A stretch of DNA of 64,000 nt. Origin: Calamus simplicifolius (taxonomy: Eukaryota > Streptophyta > Magnoliopsida > Arecales > Arecaceae). Below are positions 10,078 through 21,559 of this stretch, one piece after another. Below the pieces are notes generated by a model. It made no database searches, was not told the origin of the DNA, and saw only the letters and a list, made by a program, of their open reading frames with translations. The number at the start of each line of letters is the position of its first letter. Position 1 is the stretch's first letter. Made by a program: the position numbers and the translations under genes. The stretch spans positions 169,363 through 233,362 of the forward strand of contig UESW01004417.1 of the NCBI GenBank assembly GCA_900491605.1, given 5' to 3'.

Positions 10078-12085
10078 TGCCTCTAGGCTTTGTTTGGATC
10101 TTTGGAGGGGAAGGAAGGGAAGAGTAAAAAGAAAAAAATGGATGGAAAGGAAAGGAAGGAGAAGGAAGGGTTGCTCTTCTTCTTTTATTTGGAAAGGATG
10201 AAAGAAAAAGGAAGGGTAATATCAATTATCTTATTAGGATAGAGAGGAAAAAAGAAGGAAAAGAGTTATGTGACAATTATATCCCTTTAGAATAAAGAAT
10301 AGATGTGAGAGTGAAAGAATGAAGGTGATCTCACTAATTGTCAGAAGAGAGGCTTTGTTGGCTAGACATGCCTCGCGGTTTATTCTTGATCTGCTCTGCC
10401 TCTGAAGCTCCTTTATGCAAGCTAGATATGGTGACTGATCTCCTTCTATGGACTCTCAGCCTACCCATGGGTATTCTTTCTTCTGAAAGGAGGTGTGTCG
10501 ATGTGTTTCGACTATTCTGAACAATATCTCGTGGATGATCAGCGATGGTTCCTCAGTCGATGTTGTTCAAGATATTTGGATTTTTGATCCCCTTCTTTTT
10601 TGATGGCCTACTTTTATCAGCACTGATGTTCTGCTTAGTATGAGGGTACAAGATCTGATCACTCAGAATCTCTCCTCATGGAATACCCCTATGGTGACCA
10701 ATTTATTTGGGGATGAGCTTTCTTGGTGGATTCTTTCTATACAACTTATCCCGAGGCCATACCTAATATGAGGTTATGGCAGAGATCTTATCTCTTTAGG
10801 GCTCCCACCATGGATCTTATGAAGGTATAGACCACAGCCCCATGGCACGAGGAATGCTGCTTGGATCTGGAAGCTTTCCATTCATCCCAAGGTCCACTTA
10901 TTCATTTGAAAGATTATGTGGACTGTCTCCCTTCTTGCTCCCTGCTCTCAAAGAGGGGTCGTCAGTTGAGGCGATTTACCTGCTGTGTGGGCAGGAGGAG
11001 GAGACTACAGACCATGCATCTTCACATGCCCCAGACTGAGCTAGATATGGTTGAGGATGGGTTATACCTGTAGAGTGGATGCTACAGGTTTCTCCGGTCC
11101 CCGTTCCTTGATGATCTTCGGAGGACCACCCAGCAGCAGAGTCCTCTTTGGGCAATTACTGCCTATCAGATCTGATTGTCGTGGAACCTGCTTACTTTCA
11201 CTGATAAAGCTATCTCTTCTCATAGGCTTGAGTGGAAGGTCAGATCTCTGTCTACTAAAAGTGCATTTATCTCAATGGTTCTGATTTTTACATCTCTGGC
11301 CACTGGGGCTCCTCTGATGCTTCGATAGCGAACCGGCATACGGTTTTTATCTCTTGGGAGCCCCCCTTCCAGGGTTTGTAAAAATCAACTTTGATGAAAG
11401 TGTACGGAGAAGACTTGCAGGGTCAGCTTTCATTATTCGTGGGATCGATGGAGCCTTGCTATTGGCGGACGGTTTTGCTTCCTTAGATTCTTCTGTCCCT
11501 ATGGCTGAGCTTTATGCAACGTGGGCCGGTATCTCCTATGTTGTATGGATTCTTTATGCTCACAGCCTTTTTATTGAGGGGGATTCTCTTTCTGTTATCG
11601 GTGGCTCCGGATGGGATACTGCAACCAAGTCTCCATCAATCCTCTTCTCTGCGACATTCGGGCTGCTCTGCGGGAAGCTCACATAGTCCACATTCAGCAT
11701 ATCTACCAAGAAGCTAATTCTGTGGTGGACTAGGTGGCGGCTGTTGTGGCCCATCATGTGGGATTCTAGATATGGAATCAGGGTGGCTCGCACGAGGGTA
11801 GTGTAATTGTCCGTCTGTACCAAAAAAAAAAAAGAATGAAGAATAGAAAATGAAGAGATATTTTGGTCTTCCAAAAAATATGACTTAAACTTTTTCCCTC
11901 TTACCTTCCAATTTGGGGGTTAACAAATTTATCCTCGCTAAGGAAGAAAAGAGAAAAACCGGTTACTTCCATTTCCTTCCCCCTCTTTCTTTCACCCTCC
12001 TTCCAAATAAGATAACTTATGATCTTTCCTCTTCTTTCCTTTCCCTCCCCTTCATTTCCTTCCATCCAAACAGACAAGAGAGGCA
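10078..12085. repeat. Inverted purine/pyrimidine arms flanking a LINE relic
   Basis: The left arm (10078-about 10325) begins TGCCTCT...TTGTTTGGAT, followed by GGAAGGAAGGGAAG-rich sequence. The right arm (about 11890-12085), reverse-complemented, begins TGCCTCT...CTGTTTGGAT, followed by the same style of GGAAGG-rich sequence, and shares the ACTTAT/TATCTTATT(T/A)GGA blocks. The arms look like the two ends of a terminal-inverted-repeat element. A clear target duplication is not seen. Confidence 0.4.
10350..11832 (+). pseudogene. L1-type LINE, decayed 3' half of ORF2
   Basis: The frame changes often, but blocks in the right order match the C-terminal half of plant LINE ORF2. Near 10530-10590 is the W(M)ISDGSSVDVVQDIWI block that follows the RT domain. 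Near 10640-10740 is the RVQDLIT...SWNTPMV...LF block. Around 10850-10910 is WIWKLSIHPKVHLFI before the zinc-binding region, with the next Trp codon changed to TGA. From 11357 comes an RNase H-like domain (FVKINFDESV, GSAFIIRGIDGALL, AELYATWAGI, IEGDSLSVI). Near 11690-11750 is HIYQEANSVVD, with the next Trp codon changed to TAG. It ends in an A-run (11821-11832). It is non-functional and 5'-truncated. Confidence 0.8.
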
Positions 12086-14256
12086 GATCGATTAGCTCAC
12101 CCTAAAACAGCACATGGCATTGGACTTCATATTTTTCTCTCCTTAAAAATAATAATAAAAAATCATCAAAATTAATTGACTATCAAAGACACTATTCAAG
12201 ACAAACACTTATGGTAAGAACTAACATGAATTAATGCAACTCTATGATAATCCCTTGGACTTCATTTTATTTACGGTCACCCACGTACAGTTAGAAGCAT
12301 AATAGCAAAAGCCTAAACTTTGATAGTCCAATTAAAGATATATCTAAGTTGAAGGTCAATTAAGCTGGTACCATATTAATATAAGTACTTATTTTCTTTA
12401 AAACCTCATGAGTGCCACTAAGTGGTATTATAAGCACATTCAAATATTCATATATGTATCACATAATTGTTTATATACACCTATAAATATATTTTTCTTT
12501 GATGGATGCAAATACAGGTGCAGATATTAGTCGAATATCTAAATTTATACTTATATTTAGATAAATTTGGATACAAAAATATATCCAAATTATATTGTTA
12601 ATGCTTTTTCTTTTGGCTTTTTGCACCAATAGGTGAAATTTGTTGAAAGAAAACTTGGTGGAGCACACCTTCTGTCTAAGATCCATCTTCTACTTCTTTT
12701 CTTGATCAACAACACTCAACCAAGAATAGCGTTAGAAGCTCCAAAGTTTCCTTCAAGAAAAATTTTGGACCCTCAAGTCAACAGTAAAAACTAAGAAAAT
12801 ATTTACAAAAAAGGAAGAGAAAAATAGGAGAGATATAGTGGGCCTTATGTACCTCATAGAATTAAGTCTTCTATTTATAGGTATTTAGGGTATATTAACT
12901 GTTGAGTTTCTTGATAATGAGTGATTCAGATTTATTTCTTGATTGTAATTCGATTAATCCAATTCTTAAATTTGTTAAGGTAGTTATAAGGCAACCCAGA
13001 TCATTTTATTTCAGCCAATCAAACATTAGCTCACAAATTCATATCTTTCTTATTAATAATATTGGCCATATATATGTCATCATTAGATTAACTTGTCAAA
13101 TTTTCCTTATTTCTCCTCATCGGATAATATTTAATTCAGTTTCACTCTTAGTTGAGAGATTAATTGTAGGATCTCGACCAAATATTACAAGATATAGAAG
13201 CCTTGTGAGTGTGCAAGATTCTTGTAAGGTCCAACTCGTACGTAGTATAAGAGACATGGAATACGTCAAAATATAATAACTTATATGCATCTTCAATTAC
13301 TAATAAGTTATCAAATTACAAGTTTTATATAAAACAAAAAATATTGGCCAGCTTTACAAATCACAATTCACAAGTGTTGCGCAAATATCATTAAAAGTCC
13401 CTGATTAAGACTTAAATTATATTCAGGCATCAGAGCAACAGGCTTCAAAATAATGAGGACGCACCTTAAATGCACTTCTACTGAAACACGCGCACACACA
13501 GAGAAAGAGAGATAGCATTAAAAAAAAAAAAAAGTATTGAGGGTGTTAAATATAATTGGTTTCAGCCTGTAAGAAGTTATATTGGAAACATATAGAATTG
13601 ATGTATATTTTACTTTGGAAACTTCAGCCCACACAAAATGACTCTGAAAATTTATTTTATTAAAGTCACTGAAACAAGGACGTAACAATGTAAAATAAAC
13701 TTCAGTACAATTGATGTGGGACTTTCCAATCTACTAATGTGCAACCAGTTGTACGTACACTCCCTTGAGGCACTAGATCAACCACCAGTGGATTTTTGTG
13801 GGAAAGTAGGTGCACAAATTGGCTGCATACCACTTGATGACCTATTGAGAATAGATAGATTTTGGACTTGGAGCCGAAGGGTTTGATGAGCTTTTGGCTA
13901 CATATGAGTTGGATCAGCAAAATGGCCCCAATTCCTGAGACCAAGATAAAGTTGCGGTCGCTTTCGACAACCACATCTTCTAAATCTGGCAAGGCCCATG
14001 GAGAACGCATGCTTGGAAAAGTTTTGCTGCACACATTGTAGTATAAGCACATGGCACAACAATCATCATGTGCGATGCATATGCGCATGTACTAAAGGTA
14101 AAATTATCTTTTTCATCTTTGATGCTTGTGCACATTTGCCTATACCCAAAAATAAAAATGTTTTTTTTTTTTGCATGGCATGCGCATCGCGCATGCTTCT
14201 CCATCGTGCAGTGCAGGAGAACTTTTTCTACGTGGCATAGTAATTTTCAAGGGATG
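12086..14256. other. Intergenic, no supportable gene
   Basis: AT-rich sequence. A 128-codon minus-strand open frame at 13702-14088 is not recognised as any family; its 3' part runs into GATTGGAAAGTCCCACATC, a string common in plant LTRs. An A-run follows a CACACACAGAGAAAGAGAG stretch near 13490-13535. Confidence 0.4.
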
Positions 14257-14261
14257 TAGAC

Positions 14262-14725
14262 TATTAAGATTTTGTTTAAATAAACTAAATTACAGACTCT
14301 CTCACGGCGATTTTCGCCTCAGAAGCTGAAGCGGTGCGATGCTTTGATTCAAATTTTTGTAGTTTCAAAAATTTTGCCTCGGATATATTGTGAAGCGACG
14401 CGACTTTCCGAGAATCGATGCAACCCAAGCACCAGTGCTACGGCTCTCAACCTCTATAAATTCACACAAAAATCAAATCAAATATCAGAAATTTCAGTTC
14501 TTATCTACAATCGAGTTTTCATTAGTGCTTTGGTGCAAACTGATTCAAGGCTTATCGTATCCTGCGACGTATTTGCTATTCACCCATAGAACATTTGAGA
14601 GGATGCAAATAACGCTTAAGAAAAGCATTCTATGCATGATTCAAGCATGTCCTTATCTTCATCTCTCTCGGTCCTTGTCCTTATCTTTATCTTCATCCTT
14701 ACTTCCCTTATTCAAATACTCAACA
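14262..14725 (+). repeat. Copia 5' LTR
   Basis: Pairs with 19188-19642 over its whole length. The start is set by the TAGAC duplication and the polypurine-tract junction of the other copy. A TATA box (CTCTATAAATTC, 14453-14464) is the likely promoter core. Relative to the 3' LTR it carries a short extra segment near 14626-14645. Confidence 0.95.
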
Positions 14726-14726
14726 A

Positions 14727-14741
14727 TCTTAAGCGTTATTT
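14727..14741 (+). promoter_or_regulatory. Primer-site position with LTR-complementary word
   Basis: This 15-base word (TCTTAAGCGTTATTT) starts two bases after the 5' LTR end, where a retrotransposon primer binding site belongs. It is the exact reverse complement of 14607-14621 inside the 5' LTR. It does not resemble the initiator-tRNA-Met site of ordinary plant copia elements. The position and exact complementarity are seen; a role in priming is inferred. Confidence 0.5.
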
Positions 14742-14743
14742 CA

Positions 14744-15560
14744 ATGGAGATCGAGACTTCTGTCGCCACCATCAAGTTGATGAACCAAGATCTTGTTAGA
14801 CTTGATCAATTCGATGGCACTAATTTCATTCGTTGGCAAGATAAGTTAAAGTTTCTTCTCACTGCATTAAAGATCTTCTACATCTCGATCCGAACTTCAT
14901 GCCTATACCATAGCCAACTGACAATGACTCCGACGAAGTCAAGGCAGAGCACAAGAAGCGAAGGGAGGATGAATTCATATGCTGCAGGCACATCCTCTTT
15001 ATCCGACCGATTGTATGACCTATACACTAACACACAATCGACAAAAGAAATATGGAATACATTGGAATACAAGTACAAAGCCAAGGAGAAAGGTACGAAA
15101 AAAATTCTTATATCTAAATATTTTGATTTTAAGATGTGTGATGAAAAGTCAATTCTTGCACAAGTGCATGAATTGTAAGTGATTGTCAACAAAATCAAAG
15201 CAGTGAAAATTGATATTTCCGAGTCTTTTCAAGTTGGTGCAATAATCGCAAAATTACCATCGTCTTGGAAGGGCTATAGGAAAAAACTTCTTCACAACAC
15301 CAAGGATTTTTTCTTGGAGCAAATTCAGAAACACCTTCGAATCGAGGAGGAATCGAGGGTAAAGAAGAAGTTGGAGAATATCAACATTGAATTGGGGTCT
15401 TTAAAGGCTAATGCTGTGAGCAAGCCTAAGAAGGACAAAAAAGATGGCAAAGCAAACTATCTTGGTCCCAAAAAGAATCAAGAGAAGTTCAAGACAAAGA
15501 AGTTGTTATGTGTGTAACAAACCTGGGCATTTTGCTCGTCACTGCAGATACCGCAGGGGC
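14744..15560 (+). pseudogene. Copia gag with zinc knuckle, broken
   Basis: The start is the ATG at 14744, 18 bases after the LTR (MEIETSVATIKLMNQDL). The body has the gag signature FDGTNFIRWQDKLKFLL, then LYDLYTNTQSTKEIWNTLE and AIIAKLPSSWKGYRKKL. A zinc knuckle CYVCNKPGHFARHC (C-x2-C-x4-H-x4-C) lies at 15504-15545. A TAA at 15176-15178 interrupts the frame after HEL, and a frameshift lies between about 15450 and 15500, so no intact Gag can be made. In active elements Gag forms the cytoplasmic particle that packages the RNA. Confidence 0.85.
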
Positions 15561-18500
15561 CAAATCAAGAAAGCAAATGCCACCAACGTTGAAAATGTTG
15601 AAATCATTGACACCATGAGCGAAGTCATGGCGATCCATGGGAAGGTCCCCAGATTGTGGTATGACACATGTGCCACTGTCCATGTTTTCTATGACAAGTC
15701 TATGTTCAAGACTTATGTGGATGTCACCGATGGACAAGAGATATAAATGGGCAATGAAGGCCGATCCAAGGTGCATGGTAAAGGAAACGTGGAACTCAAA
15801 TCCACTTCTAGCAAGAAAATTACTTTGGCAAATGTGTTGCATGTGCCAGATATGAATAGGAACCTTGTTAGTGGAGATCTTTTGAGCAAACCAGGAATAA
15901 AATCTGTTTTTGAGTCGAACAAACTTATCTTGACCCGTAATGTGTATTTATTGGCAAGGACTATTCTAGTGATGGAATGGTCAGATTATGTATCATTGAT
16001 AATGCTATTAATAAAGATGTTGCTTCCGACTCAATTACATTATGGCATAGTAGACTAGCACACATTGGAATTAGTACTATAAAAAGGCTTGTTAAATATG
16101 GTTTGATTTCTTGCAAAATTGATGAGTTTAATAAATGTGAAATATGCATTAAATCAAAGATGACTAATAAACCATTTATAGCGTTGAGAGAAATTCTAAC
16201 TTATTAGAACTTGTGCATTCTGATATATGTGAATTTAATGGTATGTTAACTAAAGGTGGCAATAGGTATTTCATTACCTTTATTGATGATTGCTCTAGAT
16301 TCGCATATGTTTATTTATTAAAGCATAAAGATGATGCTTTCATGCTTTTAGAATATATAAAGCGGAGGTAGAAAATCAGTTAGGTAGAAATATTAAAATC
16401 CTTAGAAGTGATAGGGGTAGAGAATATTTTTCTAATAATTTTAATGCATTTTGTGAAGAAAATAGCATTATACACCATTATTCTGCACCGCATACACCAC
16501 AACAAAATGTTTTGGCATAAAGTAAGAATAGAACATTACAATAGATGATTAATGCTATGTTAATGCATTGTGAATTGCTATTTAATTTATGGGGTGAAGC
16601 TTTACTTGTTGCTTGTCATGTTTTAAATAAAATTCTTTTAAAGAAAACTTGGACATCTCTATATGAGATATGGAAAGGAAAAAAGCCCAATATTGGGTAT
16701 TTCAAAGTGTGGGAGTGTCTTGCTTACTACAAGAACTTAGACCCCAAAAGGACCAAATTGAGTTCCAGAGGAATGAGAAGTGCATTTGTTGGTTATGCCA
16801 CAAATAGCAAAGCTTATAGACTCTTGGATCTATAGTCTAATGTGATAGTGGAATCTAGAGATTTGGAGTTTCATGAGAATTTAAAGAGTAATAGTTCTTA
16901 AGCTCCTACAAATTTAAAGAGTAATAATTCTTACGAGGAGAGATCTTCAAAGGTTGTTGAAGAACAACTGGAGCTTCGAAAAAGTAAGAGAATTCGAAAG
17001 GCTAAGGATTTAGCACCCGATGAAATAGACTCTTAACTTATTTCCCTTTATTTAGTTGAAGGAAGTAGAAAGAATTTTATCTGTAAGGTACCTATTATTC
17101 TTCAAGTGGAAGATGATTTTAAAACCTTTAAGGAAGCTATGGTTTCAAGGGATTCAGCTTTTTGGAAGGAAGCTATACCTATACAAGATAAATGGATTCC
17201 ATTATAGCTAACCACACTTGGAAAATTATCGATCTACCAAATGGGTCTAAACTCATTGGTTGCAAGGGGGTGGTTAGAAGAAAGTACTATAGTGATGGTA
17301 CTCTAAATACTTATAAGGCTAGATTAGTAGCTAAAGGATTTTGACAAAAAGAAGGAATAGACTATTTTGACACATATGCACTAGTAGCAAGAATAACAAC
17401 AATCAGAGTATTGTTTGCGTTGGCTTCATTGCATAACTTATATGTTCATCAAATGAATATCAAAACAACATTCCTGAATAGAGATCTCGATGAGGAGATC
17501 TACATGGAACAACCGGAAGGTTTTATTTTACTAAAAAATAAACATAAAGTATGCAAGCTTGTTAAATCATTATATGGATTAAAACAAACTCCAAAGAAAT
17601 GGCACACAAAGTTTGACACAGTCATACTTTCTAATGGATTTGTTCATAACATTTCTGATAAGTTCTTGTACACAAAGGTGCAAGGAAACATAGTAATATT
17701 TGTATGCCTTTACGTTGATGATATGTTGATCATCAGCAATAAGATGAAAGCATATTAGAAACGAAGAGGTTTCTAACCTCTCATTCAAAATGAAAGATCT
17801 TGGAAAAGTTGATACTATTTTGGGGATCAAGGTGAAACAAAATAGTGAGGGTTTTGAACTTTGTCAATCACACTATGTTGAGAAAGGGTTAGACAAGTTC
17901 AAATACCTAAAATTCAAAGAAGTAAATACTCCATTTGATCCAAGTATAAAACTTGCAAAGAATGATGAAAGAGCTATGGCTCAACTCGAATATACAATTG
18001 CAATTAGTTATCTAATGTATTTGATGCAATGCACTATACCTGATTTAGCATTTGCGGTTAGTAAACTAAGTAGGTTTACTAGCAATCCAAGTGTTGAGCA
18101 TTGGAAGGCATTTGGGAGAGTTTTTGGATATCTTATAAAAACCAAAAATCTTGGTCTTCACTATTCAAAGTTTTCTACTATTTTGGAAGGATATATCGAT
18201 GCAAGTTAGATATCGAGTGTGGGAGATAATAAATCTACCACATGTTGGATGTTTACACTAGCTGGTGGAACGATTTCTTAAAAATCCAAAAACAAATGTG
18301 ATCACGCATTCGATCATGGAGTCAAAGTTTATGGTTCTTGCATCAGCAGGACAAAAGGTTGAGTGGTTAAGGGATCTTCTTCTAAAAGTCCCATTGGCTT
18401 GTGAAGATATATAAACAGTGTCGATACATTATGATAGCCAGGCTACTTTAGCTAGAGCTTACAACAAAATGTACAATGGAAAGTCTAGATATATTAGTCT

Positions 18501-18655
18501 ACGACATGAATATAAGGAAATTAATCAAGGATGAAATAATTTCACTCACATTTGTGAGATCCAGTTATAATTTAGTTGATCCTTTCACTAAACCTCTTTC
18601 AAGAGACTTAGCGAAAAAGACCTCAATTAGTATGGGTCTTAAACTCCATGATTAA
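15560..18655 (+). pseudogene. Copia pol (protease, integrase, RT, RNase H), broken
   Basis: Protease: LWYDTCATVHVF at about 15654-15689, with DTC where DSG is usual. GAG-pre-integrase: LWHSRLAHIGISTIKRLVKYG (about 16040-16100), then CEICIKSK. Integrase core: FIDDCSRFAYVYLLKHKDDAF and LRSDRGREYFSNNF near 16280-16440. At the third catalytic position (PQQNVLA then stop, then SKNRTL) the Glu codon is a TAA near 16518. RT: ARLVAKGF then stop then QKEGIDYFDTYA, TTFLNRDLDEEIYMEQPEGF, KSLYGLKQTPKKWHTKFD, and YVDD at 17711-17722. RNase H is strongly decayed. Frames break at least at 15744, 16205, 16835, 17341 and 17756. In active copies the order fits copia (integrase before RT). Confidence 0.9.
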
Positions 18656-19178
18656 AGATCCACCAATGATGGCAACCCAACCTAATACTAGGAAATGACT
18701 AGTTTTAGGTTCAATGGGTAAAAACAAATTGTTGATAAGTGGATGGCTTGAAGGTCTAACTTATAAGTGCTAGCTGTTACGGTTGGAGGGTTGAGTCTTC
18801 GAACTCTTAGTGAAGTTCAGTCATTGTGGACAAGTATCTATTAGTAACAAAGATACTAGAAGAATTTCACCTATGTGAATATTGAGATGGTGCCATCTCA
18901 AATGAGAGTGGAGTTTCTCTCATAAATATTCATGAAATGGATGAGCATATGGCTATAAATGGTACTAAGTGTGTGGTGTAGACAAGAAACACTAAGGAGT
19001 GTATGTGAAGTATCATCGATTTTGGCATAATGAATAATTGGTTCAAAGCGTTTATACTACCTGAAATTTCATTAAAACTTTGTGTTTTTACTAAGGTTAG
19101 GTTCAAATCGAAAGATACCTAGCTGTATTAATGCTCCTTGTCCTTAATTTTAGATGTGGACTTAGTTTGTTTAAACAA

Positions 19179-19187
19179 GTGGGGGAT
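19179..19187 (+). promoter_or_regulatory. Polypurine tract of copia element
   Basis: GTGGGGGAT directly abuts the 3' LTR, the standard position of the plus-strand primer. Confidence 0.75.
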
Positions 19188-19642
19188 TATTGAGATTGTG
19201 TTTAAATAAACTAAGTCATGGACTCTTTCGTGGCGATTCTCGCCTTAGAAGCCGAAGCGGTGTGATGCTTCGATTCAAATTTTTGCCATTTCAAAAATTT
19301 TTCTCGGATATGTTGCGAAGCGATGCGACTCTCCGAGAATCAATGCATCCCAGGCACCAGCGCTATGGCTCTCAACCTCTATAAATTTACACAAAAATCA
19401 AATCAAAACATCAGAAATCTTAGTTCTTGTCTACAATCGAGTTTTCATTAGTGCTTTGATGCAAACTCGATTTAAGGCTTATGGTATTATGCGGCATATT
19501 TACTATTCATCCATAGAGCATTCAAAAGGATGCAAATAACGTTAAGAAAAGCGTTATCTGTCCTTATTTTCATCTCTTTTTGTTCTTATCCTTATCTGTA
19601 TCTTTATCTTTATCCTTACTTTTCTTATTCAAATATTCAACA
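19188..19642 (+). repeat. Copia 3' LTR
   Basis: Partner of 14262-14725, ending CAACA, then target duplication TAGAC at 19643-19647. It keeps a small hairpin arm (ATAACG...CGTTAT, about 19536-19557) of which the 5' LTR has lost one side. The 14607-14621 word is present here with one C deleted (19534-19547). Confidence 0.95.
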
Positions 19643-19647
19643 TAGAC

Positions 19648-21230
19648 TTGAGCCAAAAAAAAAAAAAAAATCTTTGAATCTTAAAAGTAAATAGAAGTGG
19701 CTTAACATCCAACATCTTAGATCACGAGTCTGGGTAGGAGCTATACTTATATATATATAACTTCTAATGAATCAAATCAAGGAGAATAAGATTTTGATCG
19801 GTATCAACTGTTGGACAACTATTTATCAGCAGTCATGTTAGATAGTTGTTAACCATCAATTTCTTGCAAACAAAGCTTAAATAAAAACGGACTTAAGGTT
19901 TTGCGTCCAAAGTCTCAATTCATAATAATACACGGGATAAATAGAAATTTTCTCTAATTAAGAATATAATATATTAAATAAATTTTAAAATGATAATGTA
20001 ACCGACCCTATGTAATTAAAAAAAAAAGACTCGGATGAGTTGAGTGACTATACTAGCATCTAATCCACATTAAAAGTTATTTTAAAATGTATTCTATGTC
20101 TAACATATTTAGTAGCAGGCATGCACTGATACTAGTTGGAATGTGCATTATAAAGGGTTATTTCACAGACTAAACTAAACAATAAAAAATTTAGCCAAAG
20201 ACAGCGCATGTATCTGTATATGTAATCAAAATGTCTAATACTGTAATTTTCTTCAAACTAATATTGAGCCACATGGAATTGCATTACTAAATAAATGAAC
20301 CAAAAAAAGAAAGAAAATTCAGAAAATTTGGGTTGCACCCCCAATTATTTGCATTTAATTTGAGAAATGAAAAAAAAAATAAAAGTAAAAAATATTAATA
20401 GTTATTTTAAAAAGAAATATCAATTTGAAATCCATAACAAGAGCAAATTGAATAAACCAACACAGCAAACTGCGCAAAGAATCTTTTCTAACCACTAAAT
20501 GCTCCATTAATAAACCCTTTAAATTTCTCTCCAGGCATATAAATTTGAAAAAGATCTGTATTAGCTCACTTCTTAAATTTTTTTCTTGCTTTGTGAGTTT
20601 ATATAGAAAGAATGGGTGAAAGAAAATTTGATTTGGTTATATTTAAGAGAATCTTCGCTTAAATTTGATTGAGTCTAGATTTAGATGATGAGAGTTTTAC
20701 ATCAATGATTTGGTCTATTATGTATGATTTATGTAACTTTATAAGATTTATATATTAAAAATTATGTGAGCCTAATACTTTCTATCTTATGCATCAAATG
20801 CTTTAAAAAAAATTATTTCTGTTAGACTTTAATATTTTGATCACTTGATACATAAATTAAAAGTTTTTAAACCATATGATTTTTATTATATAAATATTTT
20901 ATAAATAGTAAATCATACTTAATAGTTAGGATTATTAATATTCCATAATCCAATGTAGACCAAATAAATAGCTCATTCAAGTATAACAAAGTCAAACCAC
21001 ACACACATAATAAACTTGATCAAAAATTAGATAATTTAACTAATACAAAATAAAGAATATTTTTAACTACTAATTTATTAATTAGAAATTTGTATAATTA
21101 ATGAATGATGCAAAGTAATTTAATCAGATGTGAGTAGAGGTCCATCCACTCGGCCTGTTTCTCATTCATCTTTACCATGAATGTATTTTTGTTATTAAAT
21201 TTTAGATAAATAATCGGGATGGTTCAAATT
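19648..21230. other. Intergenic / upstream of cyclin C gene
   Basis: AT-rich sequence with no coding signal. An A-run follows the copia element (19656-19671). GC content rises only after about 21230, where the promoter and 5' leader of the next gene begin. Confidence 0.5.
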
Positions 21231-21273
21231 CTAGCCATTCATCACAGAAGAAATGCCACGGATATCGGTGTGA

Positions 21274-21345
21274 CACGTGGAAGGAGGCCATTGGCGTGCT
21301 CTGCGCGCATGGAGCGGTCCCACCAAAGAGTCAACAGCCACGTGG
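21274..21345. promoter_or_regulatory. Two G-boxes upstream of cyclin C
   Basis: CACGTG lies at 21274-21279 (in ACACGTGG) and 21339-21344 (in CCACGTGG), 65 bp apart and about 220-290 bp before the start codon. G-boxes bind plant bZIP and bHLH factors. ACACGTGG also fits an ABA-response core. No TATA box is evident nearby. Confidence 0.6.
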
Positions 21346-21559
21346 GCGCGAGGGAGGTGAACGCCATCATCTCCTGCCATCAGATGGGCGAAAGCGGAGA
21401 ATATCCTCCCCGCACTGCCCGAGCCAACCACGAGTTCCAAACCCTCGCCTTTGCGAGCGGTTTTGGGCATAGAGAAGGGGAAAGAGGTCGGATCCCTTCC
21501 ACCGCTTTGCTCCATCTCCAAACGCCTCTCTCCTCCTCCTCTTCTTCTTCTCCGTAGAG

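Larger units (their letters stand above)
14262..19642 (+). mobile_element. Ty1/copia LTR retrotransposon, complete but inactive
   Basis: Two LTRs (464 and 455 bp) bound gag and pol in copia order: gag, zinc knuckle, protease, integrase, RT, RNase H. The 5-bp target duplication TAGAC lies at 14257-14261 and 19643-19647. The LTRs end in CAACA. Both begin TATT rather than TGTT, a change shared by the two copies. A polypurine tract GTGGGGGAT (19179-19187) abuts the 3' LTR. The usual plant primer site TGGTATCAGAGC is absent after the 5' LTR. Many in-frame stops and frameshifts make the copy inactive. LTR divergence (substitutions plus indels around 14620-14680) indicates it is not recent. Confidence 0.95.

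Noticed and set aside
13702..14088. 128-codon minus-strand open frame
   Set aside because: It has one hydrophobic stretch, but I recognise no family and see no promoter or splice support. Its end runs into an LTR-like GATTGGAAAGTCCCACATC string.
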